Assembly (NCBI RefSeq): GCF_008831285.2
Contig: NC_045140.1
Coordinates: 28,042,131-28,106,130, forward strand
Reading direction: 5' to 3'
From: Nymphaea colorata
Taxonomy: Eukaryota; Streptophyta; Magnoliopsida; Nymphaeales; Nymphaeaceae
DNA: 64,000 nt
Shown one piece after another: positions 1-12,764 of this stretch (position 1 is the stretch's first letter; each line of letters starts with the position of its first letter). The notes beneath the pieces are model-generated. The model searched no databases. It saw only the letters and a program-made list of their open reading frames with translations, and had not been told where the DNA came from. A program made the position numbers and the translations under genes.

Positions 1-624
1 CAATATAAATATTCATTGACTAAATGACCAAAAATATGGCCTTAATGTAAATGTCAACCCATGAAAAGTCAAAACATAGAAGTATTTATTTTAGTACATT
101 TGTGAAAGTGACTTCACATCAACTTTGTTTTCATACTTGTAAAGCTACTCTTCTTTTTTTTAATTTTTTTTTTTTTTTGAAAAAAACAACAATTTCCCAA
201 AGCTATTGAATGCTAAGAATTCCAAGTTTTCAATGTATCTTATTGCACCCTAGTTGGCAAGAGTCCAGTAGCCAGAAGCATCACTTTCTTACACCCTGAT
301 CTGGCTAGTATGTGCCAAAATAAATTAAAACATCTTCAAGCATAATTACCAAAATCAAATATTTGTGTGATGAACTAATAAATATATGAGCTGATTTTGC
401 ACATCGAGAAAGCCACATCGACCATTTAATGATACCTCATTTTCAATAATAGTGTTGCTCTGCAAAGAGGTATCAACACTTCGAATTTTGAAGAAAGGTT
501 ACTCATACTATGAGCATGATATATCACAGTTAACAATAAGCTTTTCAGATTCTATTGATCAGAAACTCAAGAGAATGACAATATAGAGTCACCAGAATAA
601 TTAGTATAATGGAACATATGGTAC
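1..624. other. Putative intron of the DHH-like gene
   Basis: The DHH-like gene must continue past its exon 5 donor at 624/623 on the minus strand. I found no convincing further exon here. The stretch is AT-rich with homopolymer T runs near 150-180 and is read as intron sequence. Confidence 0.4.
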
Positions 625-3600
625 CAAGCAGTTGCCATAGAATCCCTTTCCTAACCGAATCTTGAAAGGCTTCCCCAACAATTTTTTCGCAGCATCCTGA
701 CGAGATTTGATTATTGAACTTCCCTTTGCAATTAAATCAGCAGGATTCAATTTTAATAACTGTAGAAAGTGTTCATTTCATCAGAATTGCAGAAAGGACG
801 AAACACAGCAACAGAGGAGAATAAAAGGCATAATAGCAAAGACGTTATGCATGTGCATGTCTCTCTCTCTCTCTCTCTCTTTCCCCTCCGTGAATTATTG
901 GATCAGCGACATAGAAATTTTGGTAGGGAGTTCCTTTTCCCACTTAACCCTTCACCTTACATGAAAATTCTTCAAAATCTATGTTCATATTAAAAACCCA
1001 TCATTCTTAAAAAATACCAATCCACCTAGTTCAGCATCCAGTACCATGGTTGGTCCCATATTTACCAATTGAGAGGCAGCAACAATAGTACATGACAGTT
1101 TATGCACAAAGTATTCAGCCAAAGCAAAAGTGGTAAAAAATGTGAGCTTAGACCAAGATGTTACACTGTCATCTCAGGTAGAGAAGCTTCAAGCAATGTT
1201 GCTAAGTTCTTAGCACAGTTTTCTTTAAAAAACAAAAAATTGGGAACTCCTTCTTCCTTGCAAAATTCTGTCAGATGCCAACTGAATGCCCTGAGTTATA
1301 TGCTCCAACTTTTTAATATTTTTTCTCTGTAATGTACAATTTGATACTAATAGCTCAATTGGTCAAAAATCAGGATGGAAGAAGGCATAGAAACAAAAAG
1401 GCACCATAGAATTTCTGACTGCAACTTCACAGAGAAGTCCTGACCTGATCAAATATGTAAGGATTAGTAACACAATTTAACTTTGCAAACATTGGTCTGA
1501 TTCCGATATTGAATGCACGGATGTCTGGTAGCTCCCATTTACGAAGATTAGCATCTTCAATGTACTTGATAAGCATCAAAATACGAGCAGCATCTTCGCC
1601 ATTAATCAAGCACATTTTCTCCTGCTGCTTCATGAATGGAACAGATCACTGTTAATGCTCAATGTTACATAAGAAAGGCAACTGATTATAGATTTGTGCA
1701 AGTATAAGCCTTACCTCTGCTGAATTCTCTGTGTTGAGCTGCTGAGTGAAGTAGTCATATGCCGCAACTGCACTGCTCTTGTTGGTATCTAGATGTAAAT
1801 GTAGGTTTCTTGGGCAATCTTCACCAGGATCCACCTTCAACAGAGCAGATTTATGATGATCAATGACCACAACCCTGACACAGATGAAGGATTTCCCATA
1901 TGCAAACTGCTGTTAGTCCTTAATGTTACAGCAAGCCTCACCCAGAAAACAGAAAACATCAATCCTTGATGAGCATAAACATGTTAAGAGAATATGTACC
2001 ATTGATAAGGTATTAAGGATAGATAGAAATCACAAATTTTTACAAACTTATGTACAAAAAGCTGCATCTTGAACTTGAAGTGGATGCACAAAAATTGAAA
2101 CAGGAGCCGAATATAAAGACAGGTGTTTACTGGGTTCCTGACTTCTGTTCTTTTTCTTTTGACAATTGAAACAAAGATGCAAAGATGCCATCCAACACCA
2201 AAGGCACGAGAATTTTGGAAATTAAGAACTAACTCACTAAGATACGACCATGAGATAGGTATACATCAATAATTAGCATCAGATTACTAACAGGTTAATC
2301 TAAATGACAATTAAGAAACAACTATGATTTTTCAGAAATACCTAAAACAGTGGATCTTGAAATCAGTGATGGAAACAATGCCAAATGTTCTGCAATCAAA
2401 AGGGAAATTATCTGAAATATTATAAAAGAAGTTGAAGTAGAAACTAGAAAGTTCTTCTTCTTATCTACCACAGTTAATAGATAGCTGCTGGACTACAAGA
2501 GTCCAAAAAATTGCTACATTTCTCCAACATGATCTTCAGAAAATCCTTCTAAGCAGTTACAATAACATTAATATGAACTTTCAGGCGCAGAAAAAGGGAT
2601 ACACAGAGTAGAACCAGAGATTTTAAAAGCAAAAGTAGAACGACTTACTGGTCTATTAATTGTGAAAGTTGGTGGGGGAAGTGATCAGGCCCAACAAAAT
2701 CAATAAGGTAACAAGTCTTAAGTCCTTCAATTTTGAAGTCTACAGCCCTAAAAGAGATCAAATATAGTAAATGTTTGATGTGCGACTTCTGGAAAATGGG
2801 AAAAAAAAAAAGCTGTCATATGCCAAAGTTATGACATGCTGAGATGCAGCTAATTTTAATATATGAAGATATGCTTGACCGCTATAGCATTGCACGCATT
2901 TACATAGTTAAGTTGCAGCATGCCACAACCGTGTTTGAGAACACCCACTATATCAGTCTCAAGCGAACATCGGCACCAACTTGTTGTAATCAATCAGGTT
3001 GACAAATCATACACGCCTTGTGACAATGATAATCCTACTTTCATTCTACCAATATCTACTTTATAAATTATAAGTAATTTACAATTCAAAAGGTTATGTC
3101 GTTAGAACTAGCAAGGATTTGGACTAGCTAGATCCAACCTGTACAACATGGGCGAGGAAGTGCATCACATAGTTCCGTCCATGAATTCCACAAGAAATTC
3201 TAGATCCACTTCGTCTGAAATTGTTCATAAATAGACAAAGAAATGCATCATCCATTCAGGAAAAGGATAACGGATTCCAAACATACCATTGATTTTCTGA
3301 TTTCTTTCTTGGATGAATCTATTAAGAAGCTCGAATCAATTAAACCGATGCAGATTTCGTTTTAAAAAGACAAACTCAACCTATAACAGTACCGTTTGCC
3401 CGAACACTAAGAACCTTCCAAGGATCCCAAAACTCGTTGACTAACTACATAAGAAAGTAACTCCGACTAACTTTGTCCAATATAAACGAGAAATGCGCCA
3501 ATTGATAGAACAGGAATACAAACAGAAAGAACAAAGAAAGGGAAACCAGAGAGCAAAGGAGAAGGAGCCAGCTAGCGAACCTGAAGGGATGAACGGAAGA

Positions 3601-3831
3601 GAACGGGAGGATGAGGAGAGGGCGACAGAGGTGGGAGTGATAGAGGCGGGCGAAGAGGGAACCGAAGGCCCCGGCGAAGGATGGGTAGTTGTAAAGGACG
3701 AGGCTCTCTGCAGAGGCCTTTGCTAGGGCATCCAGCGCTGCCTTCGACCGGAATCCCCTTCCGCCGCAACAGCGCAAGGTCTGCCGCCATGGCGGAGGAG
3801 GAAAAAGGCGGGAGAGCCGAGGCATCGTCAT
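625..3831 (-). CDS. DHH/DHHA1-family phosphoesterase-like protein, 3' end missing (off left edge)
   Basis: Five minus-strand exons join in frame: 3581-3831, 2649-2747, 1715-1874, 1445-1621 and 625-759, all with GT/AG borders. The start is the first in-frame ATG (3831; another at 3825). Exon 1 encodes a basic leader then LVLYNYPSFAGAF; exon 2 encodes YLIDFVGPDHF; exon 3 encodes VVVIDHHKS, the DHH signature; exon 4 has EDAARILMLIKYIED; exon 5 has ADLIAKGSSI and KIRLGKGFYGNC. This order matches the plant DHHA1-domain proteins related to the RecJ/DHH phosphoesterases. Their substrate in plants is, to my knowledge, not established. The first metal-binding motif (usually an Asp in a PDG-like context) reads PSFAGAF here, so catalysis is doubtful. 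Exon 4 has three consecutive AG acceptors. The phase-0 exon 5 donor implies at least one more exon, not found in positions 1-600. Confidence 0.85.
860..881. repeat. (CT)n microsatellite
   Basis: Eleven CT units in the intron between exons 4 and 5 of the DHH-like gene. The short plus-strand reading frames over it are artefacts of the repeat. Confidence 0.9.
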
Positions 3832-4544
3832 TGGCACGATTTCGAAACTCTGATTTGGCAGACTGAGGCCGCCTTACATGACGCTGAGTAGATCGAATGA
3901 TCGGCCAAATGCGTCATCGATTTTACGGGAAACATACATAATCTTAGTGATAATTAAAGACACTTTCGCACTTTAGAATTTCCTTTTTATTAAATCCATG
4001 TCACTGTCTTTCAGGTTAACGAAAAAGGTTCAAGAATTGCCTTCTCACAAGTTTGGGATCAAGTGCGTGATAAAAATAAATTTTGTTTGTTATGAAAAAA
4101 ATAAAAAATAATTCAGTTTTTCATTCCTTTTTCACTTTTGTAAGAACGAAACAAAAGTAGTTAAGGTGCAACAAAGGCTCAGAAAAAAAAAAAAAACAAG
4201 AATATAAAGACAAAGAGGAAACAAGATTTGGTGATATTTTGTTCATTACGATTGAGTAGTTCACGTCATTTTAAAGATGCAAATTAAGATTCAAAAACCT
4301 TCTCCTAAGTTATATTTCTTTCAAATAGAAGATCTAAGGTCCTTGTAAACATCATGAATTTAAAATCCCGAAATCTAAAATGCCATGGTCACAAATCACC
4401 TTCGACTTAAGACCCGAGTTAACAAAGGCCCCTCAAAGAAAAGAGGTAAAAAAGAACTTCACGATCCACCAAGTTGCAGCATTTTGGCTTTTGCACTCTT
4501 GAGGCCATGTTCGATAGTTTGGATTCGAGATTTGAGGCTGAGTT
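3832..4544. other. Upstream flank of the DHH-like gene
   Basis: About 700 bases between the DHH-like start codon and block A. The first 60 or so bases continue the GC-rich 5' part of the gene; the rest is AT-rich with several A runs. It presumably holds the promoter. I see no clear TATA box or other element that I would call. Confidence 0.4.
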
Positions 4545-7500
4545 AAAATCCATATTAGGCTAAATCTACAACTTAAACAAGCACTAGATATCTAATTGTG
4601 GATCTCAATTTGAAAACCACATATTTATGGTCGGAGGGTGAGAGGCCTGACCACATATCCATGGTTTTAAAATCTCCGAAAGCCTCGGCTTAGAGATTCA
4701 AGGAGATTAAACTTAACCTAAAAAATGATTATTTGAAAATTTAACCTTTCTAACAAAAGATTTTAAAAGAAACCAAGAGAAAGCAAGAAAGGCTTGTTGA
4801 TGGATATCTTCCAAAATTCCTCATAGGCCATAATGCGAAACCTATACATGGATCGATGTTAGATCCATATAGACGATTCAAATAAAGTACGTGAGGTCCA
4901 ATTGTGGTAAAGGAAAACCAAATATGGCCCATTGGTGTCTACTCGTGGTCCTTTGTCATGGCAGTATGCACTGGAAAGTCTGGTAAACTGGTGGACAGAA
5001 CAATACTATTTTGAAGTTAACAAACAACAACTCATAAGCCACACCGAAAATCTGGAGTTCATCTGAAGCTTCATCTTGAATCCCGCATTGAGGACCATAC
5101 AATCATATGATATGTATCCTTTTTTAATATAATGATTTTATTTATGAGATTTTTTTGGAACAGTGACATGATCGTAGAAGGACCGTTATTATATCCCATA
5201 AATCTACCTCAAAAGATCAAGACAAATTCACGAAACACTTGTTTTAGTGTACCATAAATGTACTCTATTTTTTTTTGGTAATATTTATAATACATTTGCA
5301 AAGTGTTTCTGCTATTGAACGACCCCTGTGATATTTAAAAAATAATTTATTTTGAAAACTTTGTTTTTTAATCATGATATTAACATTTCATAAAAAAAAC
5401 CAACAATTTTCTAACAAAACCCAAAATAATTTAGAACATTCGTAGGTGATTTAATTGGCCTTTATTTTTAGATACGAGACTTGTCACTATGGACGGAGGA
5501 TGGATACATGACACAGCCACACTTGGATCCTGCACTTACCGTATCGATGTAAGACATCTCGTTCACGTATAGTCTGTATCACCTGGCAATATCTTTTTTG
5601 TTTCAAAGGGACGGCAATGATATTTACAGTTCACAGCAAGAAAGGCAACAAAACTTTGTGTCATATAAAGTCTCCCATACTGAAAAGACTGAAGCAAATG
5701 GTAGGGTACCCTGCAGAGGAAAGGGATGGATCTTTTATATCTAGCAAGTTTGTGGTCAGACATGAACCTAGAAAGGTTGGCCACTTTTCTGGGTTAGACG
5801 GGGGCCCTCACTAGTAGTAGTAGGCTGGTAAAAGTCCCTGCAATTTGAGGGGCTTCTCAATTTTAAGTAGGAAAACAAAGAAACTTGGAGTTTGAGTCAT
5901 GACAAGTTAATTGACCGCCGGCTTTAAAAAAAATTGAAAAAAGAAAAAGGAAAACAAGTTCAATGTTGGGTTTAAATTCAAGTCAGTTAAATCTAAGGGT
6001 ACGAGTCCTGATGGATATAATATAGCTGGTCGGATTGTCCGACTAGTGAAACCCTAGTCGTCAATTTGATTACTGTGAGCACTATTCCTATGGATTGCAA
6101 CAGTCGATGCTTGACATTGTGCTGCTTCCCACTCAGGTAGCAACCTTAGACCTGTTTAGTGGTGGAGGAAAGGGGAGGCAGTTGGATTTATCATCAATGG
6201 TCTAAATCCGTTCATGTTAAACCCGTGAAATATGTTTAGGAACATTGTAGATTTTTTTTATTTATATTTTAAATAAAAAAGATAAATAAGCTGACATAGG
6301 TCCGCAGAAACCATATCTGGGACTAGATCATCTCTGTCAGCCGAGTTTCTTTATAATTGGTCTATATTTGAGAACATATTGGATCTCAAATAAGAGGGTT
6401 TTGGGGAAGCTAGTGACAATATTGCTATATTTCAGGCTTCTCAAATAACGGAGGCCAACCCTCTAACAAAGCAGTTAGGGTCCGGTAAAAGCTTCCACTT
6501 TCGATTAATTTAGTACTTGACCAGAAACTGATGAACTGAAACTTGATTTTCATAAAAAATATACATGACACCCACGCCGTCAAATTTAATCGAGATAGAA
6601 GCTTGAACATAAGCCTTGGGTAGATCCAAACCCTTGAGATAATTGAATTCTGGATCCTTCGATTTGACAACCAACCTGGTCAGCTCCCAACTCCATCCAA
6701 GAGTCTCTTAGCCGCTATCATTTAGGAGTAAAGCAAAAGAGTACTGTCTTTCCACAGGTCACCAGAGTGGTACTAGATCGGGGCAACTCTGAATACTAGT
6801 GGACCCAAATGAGTAGAACAGGGGTCGAGCTTAGTATGGTGGATTGTGATCCCCAGACAATTAACATGGTTCGAACTTTGTGAATTTGGCTTTAGTTTCT
6901 GCTAAATAGAAAGGATGGAGAGCAGAATGTTCTCATGATATTCATAACTTAACGACCAAGAAGTTTTACTCTTGCAACAGAACTAGAATCTTTGTTTCCG
7001 TTCACTCACTTTTTCATGCAATCACTTAGCCTTATAAGATCTAAGTATTGGGCATTAAGAGGCCGGTTGGCATCAGCAACAAATTGTTACTGTTTCGTAA
7101 AACTGCTTTAAAAATTAAGATAGATTCATCAAACCCTATAACATAAGGTTTTATGAATAGACTCCAAATTTTTTATATAATCAGTGAACAAGAACAACAA
7201 CATGCTATGGATGCCAAACGCCTCCTAAATGTTTTGACAACAAAAAAACACATGTACCCCATTTCACATGTTCAGTGTCCTTAAGCAAGAGATGTGGGCT
7301 GGCATATTGGGTGTTCAATGGCAATGCAACTTTTTTTTGGTTCTGTAAAGGCTTCTCCCTTTGATGCCGACCTCACAGGAGCCCTTCCAAGGGCCTACAT
7401 CTGTCCTCATCCATCACTCTCACGGCCACTTCTTGCACGGCACAATATGTGGAACTCTTATTTCACTTTTTTGGCGAGCCATGTGTTGAGTCTTGTGCCT

Positions 7501-8698
7501 TGGTTTTGTGAGGCAAGCGGCCAGCCGTTTCTCAGTTGCAAAAGCGTCTTATTTAGTTGTCAATGCTGTCATTACAACTTTAACATGATTAGATGTGCGA
7601 CTTAAGTTGTTGGTGCGGCACAGCTGACAAACAATGACTTAATCCCAAACTTGTTAAAGCAGTTTATTAAAATAGTCTCTTGTAAGTTGGGGATGAGTCT
7701 ACCCTTTAACAAGATGGTCGAAGTCTCCACCCTTCTCGTTACTCCCTGAAAGTTTCGTGCTTGCTTTCAATGCTTCAGAATGACGGTCTTTCTATACTTC
7801 AATTTGAATACCAGTGATCCCTTTTGTAGCACAGGAAGTTGATAACTCGAGAATTCGAAACAGATATTAACTGCTTACTAGTTCCTGCCCCATATCCATT
7901 GCTCCAACCCTTTGAGGGATTGTGACTATGGGTTTGAGTTTTTCAACTAATTGAGATGACATTAAACTCGTGTTTGTAACTTGGTTCTAGTGTCTAAACA
8001 CATTATAAGAACAACAAATAACTCCTACTTGGAAGCACATTTAAATAAGTGGTAGAGAAACCTGATTTAGTTGGAACAAATATCTCAAACTAATTTCGAT
8101 GCAACTTTGATGGTTTTTTATTGTTAATTCAGACGAGCTTATCAAGTGTTCACTCTACACCCAAAGAGCAGAATTACTAGACAATCTTTAATTTGTTATG
8201 AGAACATGCAGATTGTTTTGAGCTTTTCTCACGCCAATATGTGCTTGAATTTAAGAAATTTGAAGTTTAAAAAGCCGAAGAAGACAAAGAGAAAACATGC
8301 TCCAACTCTTAAAATGATTTGATCTCATTGGTTTAGTTTCAGTTTGAATCGAGGGCACTTGGTCCAAAGTGAGACGTGCACTTGGACCCACGGAGAATTG
8401 AGCCATGCTTGGCACAGCTATCAAGAAAGGAAACCCCATCCATCCTCAGAATCAGATTTATGGACAAACTTTTCTGAAAAGCCGGTCAGGAAAACTAAGT
8501 GGACCCTTTGGTCAACACTGGTTTTGTGGGCTCTTCCTTGCAATTAGTGGAGGCCAATCTTAATACTTTCTCTAAAAGTAGACAGAGTGCAACAGCATAA
8601 TGGAGCAATTCATCTATCGCAAGCTTTCTTCCCCTTCCCCTTGTCTGGTAGTAATGTGAAGGACAATTTGAAAATGACGACTTCATGCATGTAGACAA

Positions 8699-8719
8699 AA
8701 GAGAGAGAGAGAGAGAGAT
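8699..8719. repeat. (GA)n microsatellite in block A
   Basis: Short GA run, shared with block B near 25319-25336 but of different length there. It is the usual slippage-type difference between duplicated copies. Confidence 0.8.
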
Positions 8720-9164
8720 TAAATATAGAACCACCAACTTACCATTAGTAACATTACAAAGCTTTAAACCATGGATTATTATGGATAATGCTGCTAGCTT
8801 CATATTTCCGGTTGGGATTTTCCTACCTCCAGATGTAAATATAAGGTAAAGTAATGACAATGCTTTGTTTATGATCAAGAGGAGGATCATATTCATCGGA
8901 GCTAGATGCCCCACCCACCTTGATCTGTTTGCTCGTGAAGCCTATTTTCAGTATGATTCATTTAGATCATTTATCTAAAATTGGAGCTAAAAGATGGTTT
9001 TATCTGAGGACTATTTTCCCCTGGTTAAGTGAAAATTGGGTATGGGAGAGGAGTTTTTTGGGAAAGCTTTCTATGTTTTGATTGAGGGAGGTGCCAATTT
9101 TTACCACAAGATGCCAAATCTCTCACCACACCATTCTCCCCTTCTTTCACCTCTAGGTCTAAAG

Positions 9165-9290
9165 TTGTGCTAAACTTTATAAAATTTTAGAAATTTTCAC
9201 TTGTTGTATATAAAAATTTTGAAAATTTTGAAACTTTAATTTGGTCACCTTCATGAAAAATTTTTGGATCTGCCCCTGATGGGGTTCAGT
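9165..9290. repeat. Dispersed AT-rich repeat fragment ending in a 'TGGATCTGCCCCTG' motif
   Basis: AT-rich text with AAATTTTAGAAATTTTC and GAAACTTTAATTTGGTC, followed by AAAAATTTTTGGATCTGCC. Related pieces occur in block B (25785-25925) and at 33360-33510, 40840-40905, 43651-43835 and 48660-48700. The recurrent end (AAATTTCTGGCTCCRYCCCTG-like) suggests fragments of one transposon family, which I cannot name. Confidence 0.5.
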
Positions 9291-10683
9291 GTCCATTCAA
9301 TTTTGTGTCATGCTTTACTCTATAAAGTCTAGAAGAATAAAGCCCTTAAAAATTAAATTGATAAATTGATCAACAGACTCTCACTAGCCTGCTAGCCTAA
9401 CCAGTTATATTTGAAGCTTTAATTTTTTCATCAATTAAGATAACATAACATATAATAAGAGTATATGTATAAGGTAAAATTTGTGATATTTCACAATTTA
9501 AAAATAAAAAATTCAATATTCAGCAAAAAAAAACAACAAAAAAAAACTTGTAATTACTTGATAATTCCAACTGACTGGCAGACCTTAACTCGTGACCCAA
9601 GGGAGTTGCCAACTATGATCGTAGTCATTTAATTCAATCATACAATTCAAGGCTTGCCCGTAAATGGGGATCCCAACGTCAAGAGGTACTACCCACCTCG
9701 ATTGGTGCATGTCAAATGGATCGAACCACTGAAATTTTCGTGCGCCGGTATGACTAAAAATGAAAATACTTTCAATTCTAAAAAAAAAAAAAAAGGAAGA
9801 ACAAAAATGAAAATAAAAGAAAATAAAAATCTAGAACGAATACTGCTCTTTAGAAAAATACCAAAATATCCCTTCTATCTACATGGGTTGCGTGCACCTG
9901 TGCACGCAATCACTCCCCAAATGGACTCGCCTTCAACAGTAGTTATTGGATGAACAAATGTTCTCTGTGAAAGTGATCGCCGTTGTATGATAGAGTTTGG
10001 ATCCTTGTTGGATTGAATGATCTCGTTAACTCCAGCAGCAAAGACGGATGGTCAAAGAAGGAAGATGGTTCTAGAACTTCGTTTACTTGAACTTTCACAC
10101 CTGTGTCTCATGGCTGTGACTTGCGAGAAGGAGAGAGAGAGAGAGAGAGCAGATCAGGTAACGCAGAGTGTGACCTCCTGAATATGAAACGCCGCCACCA
10201 AATACTTATCAGAAGAAAGGCACCAATTCATGAGGAGACCGGTGTCGATGCATGGGCCCGACCTTGCAGGTCACCACGAGAAGAAACTTTTGTCTGTCTG
10301 GAAAGATGGTTGTTCTCACTTTCTCATCTGTATCCTTATTAAAGTGTCGTTATTTTCTTGCCGTAAGAAACATGTTAGTCATTCTAATACAGCGTCGAGG
10401 CCCCAATGGCCGTTCTGCATGTCCAGTTGGGATGTGCTTTTCTGGACGCTCATGATTCTCTATTCATTGATAGAGTTGTTCAATCATGTAAACAGATGAT
10501 GAATGGTTAAAAGAAAAATAAATAGAAAAAAATATGAATTAATACTAAACGACAATGAATTAATACTAAACGGCAAAAATACTCGTAATTTTTTCTTTTT
10601 ATTTTTTTAAGTGCCCATCATATTAGATGGATCCATCTTAATTAAATGACTGAGTGATTCTAAAAAACCATCCTCACCAATCA

Positions 10684-10685
<2 letters not shown>

Positions 10686-10722
<37 letters not shown>
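10686..10722. repeat. (TA)n microsatellite at the right edge of block A
   Basis: About 18 TA units directly after the last base shared with block B. The duplicated block therefore stops at a slippage- and break-prone sequence. Confidence 0.9.
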
Positions 10723-10724
<2 letters not shown>

Positions 10725-12172
10725 TAAAAAATCTATAAATCCTTTATATATATCACCATGTGTTTATTGGATGTTGAATTCATCCAACCAACTGTCTATC
10801 TACACACATGCAACCGACATTGAGGTGAGGATTTAAAATTTTCTCTCTCCCTCCTAACACTCAGCTGAAAATGAATTGATCCGATTATTGGCTTAATCGT
10901 TTAAAAGGGAAAACTGAGTATAAGATTGAAAAAACAAAAGTAAAAAATTCATACACCAACAAAATCTTGACGAATTTTTTATGTCATCATAATTTCCCAG
11001 AAATGACCTAAACTTATTAGATTATGATCAAGTTGGCGGACTCCAAGAGTAGTTTATTGAGGAAAACTTGACGGTCGGACACTGCTTGGTTGCCCTTTTT
11101 TACATCGCTTTCGGTGCGATTATTGTACGTTCTTAGATTAAACAATAACAGTAACTTCCTTTGCGATCATAGTTCTCGAACATCTCCTGTTTGTGAAAGT
11201 ATTAATTAATAAATATATGCTCAGTATTAAAAACGTTATTTTTGCGGAATAACCAAAGAGAATTCCCATTGCATGTGTCATATAGCAAACAGGGAATATA
11301 TAAATATTGCCATTTTTCAAAATATCATAATTTATGGAGTTGAACATATATATATTTAACTGCGCCGGACAGTTTTCTTGCGACAAAAATATGATTCAAG
11401 AAGCCGAGAATTTAGGGTTCCAATGAGAATTGTCAGCCTGCTTCCACTCAAAGATACTAGCGTCGTTGACAATTACAAGATTTTTTTTAGCGAGTAGAAG
11501 GCTAATAACCTTAAAATTTCCACCCCTCACTTTCCTCTAAGTTCATGGCTACATCGAGTATTTATATGAGATATGGTAAATTTCAAGGAATGTCACTATC
11601 TCATTGTTTGCCGTATCAGAAAAGTAGAAATCATAAAAATCAAACCAACTATAACTCGCCTTCTGCCCTATCAATTAGGGCTAAGCCCCTTACGGTAAAT
11701 GCATGATTCTTTTAAAACATGTACTTTACAAACATATTTTCCAAGAATACAGTATTCTTCTAATCGAATGCGACACTAGTTATGGAAACTAAGGAGAAGC
11801 TTCATATTCAAAGTTTTATCATCGAACTTTTTGTGACACCTCCTATATGCTTTTAGGTGGCACAGAATGGCTGAATTTTGCGCAAATATAAAAATTGGTT
11901 GAGCATAGGTTTTGTATTCCTTTAATTTCATTTATAACTGATCCATATATTTGCTCAGCTTTGCATTGTCCCAACGTCATGTTGGACTGACATTAAGCAA
12001 TGTCAAAGATCTCTCTTTCTATACGACACAATTTACAAAATAGAAAGAACTCTTAAATCGGCTCACAGTGACATTCAAGGATTAACGAGAAAGAAGAAGA
12101 AGAAGAAGCCGTGAAATCTTCTAACCGCAGCCGCTTCGCCGGACGGACGTCAACGATCGAGCTACGTCTCCG
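10723..12172. other. Intergenic, nothing recognised
   Basis: Roughly 1.4 kb of AT-rich sequence between block A and the small gene. No conserved coding potential, terminal repeat or RNA gene was seen. A (GAA)n run at about 12090-12107 lies near the 3' end of the small gene. Confidence 0.4.
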
Positions 12173-12454
12173 TCATTGCCCCGCTGGTTTCGTGATGGGG
12201 AGCGCGAATCTGGCCATATATCCACGGCACTGGTGCTCCTCTTCATCCATCTCCCAAGTCCCTTCATCGAAATTCTGGGAGTAGCTCAACGGGTCGTACC
12301 TGAAGCTCCCTGGCTTTGTCCTGCAGCACGGCCTTCTCCTCCGCAGCTTCCGGGTGAGCCTCCACCACCTCTTCAACCTCCCCCTGACACGTCCCCAACA
12401 TGAGTTGAACTTCACCAGGCCTTCTTCTCCATGTGGCGAATGGTGCTCCTCCAT
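12173..12454 (-). CDS. Small conserved plant protein of unknown function (93 aa)
   Basis: Intronless frame from the ATG at 12454 to the stop at 12173. The same frame stays open further upstream, but that extension runs through a repeat-rich leader, so the internal ATG is preferred. The protein begins MEEHHSPHGEEGL, then has a tryptophan/arginine-rich basic stretch (SCWGRVRGRLKRWWRLTRK, about residues 18-36). The motif FRYDPLSYSQNFDEG follows at about residues 50-64, then an acidic patch and a short tail. I recall FRYDPxSYxxNFD as a hallmark of a family of short, uncharacterised plant proteins. No signal peptide or membrane segment is evident. A (TTC)n/(GAA)n run at 12462-12480 lies just upstream in the presumed 5' leader. 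The function is unknown to me. Confidence 0.7.
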   Translation of the reverse strand: MEEHHSPHGEEGLVKFNSCWGRVRGRLKRWWRLTRKLRRRRPCCRTKPGSFRYDPLSYSQNFDEGTWEMDEEEHQCRGYMARFALPITKPAGQ

Positions 12455-12741
12455 GGCACTTCTTCTTCTTCTTCTTCTTCCCTCTTTGTATATTTCTTTT
12501 CTCTGATGAGGAGGAAAAAGAATGGCGGAGGGGAGAAGGATAAAGAGGGTGTGGAAGCTGAGTGGAGGGAGGCGTGGAAGAGGGTGCGAAGCTAGCGTGG
12601 CGAGTTGGTCCACCTTTGGCTCCTTCTACCCTTCAAGGGAATCTTGTGTGGATGATGGTGGTTCCGCCATCGTCCCTTGTCAGAAATGGGGTCTACAATA
12701 ATTGCCACATTTTATTTTGTTTTAAAATTTATGATGCAGGC

Positions 12742-12764
12742 AATATATATATATATATATATAT
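12742..12764. repeat. (TA)n microsatellite
   Basis: About 11 TA units upstream of the small minus-strand gene. Confidence 0.9.

Larger units (their letters stand above)
4545..10682. repeat. Block A: first copy of a 6.1-kb segmental duplication
   Basis: Colinear and same-strand with block B (21286-27685), from AAAATCCATATTA at the left edge to CTCACCAATC at the right. Most lines match with scattered substitutions and short indels. Block A keeps about 160 bases near 8000-8160 that block B lost. It lacks about 380 bases present in B at 26061-26440. One stretch (about 7255-7530) is identical between the copies. I find no recognisable protein, terminal repeat or transposase, so this is a duplicated non-coding segment rather than a known element. 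The ORF-like stretch at 7294-7605 is kept in both copies but is broken by a 26-base duplication in B. A small tandem of about 22 bases lies at 10535-10578. Confidence 0.85.

Noticed and set aside
7294-7605. Conserved protein-coding gene in block A (copy at 24084)
   Set aside because: The frame is conserved only because the DNA is identical. Block B breaks it with a 26-base duplication, and no protein family is recognised.
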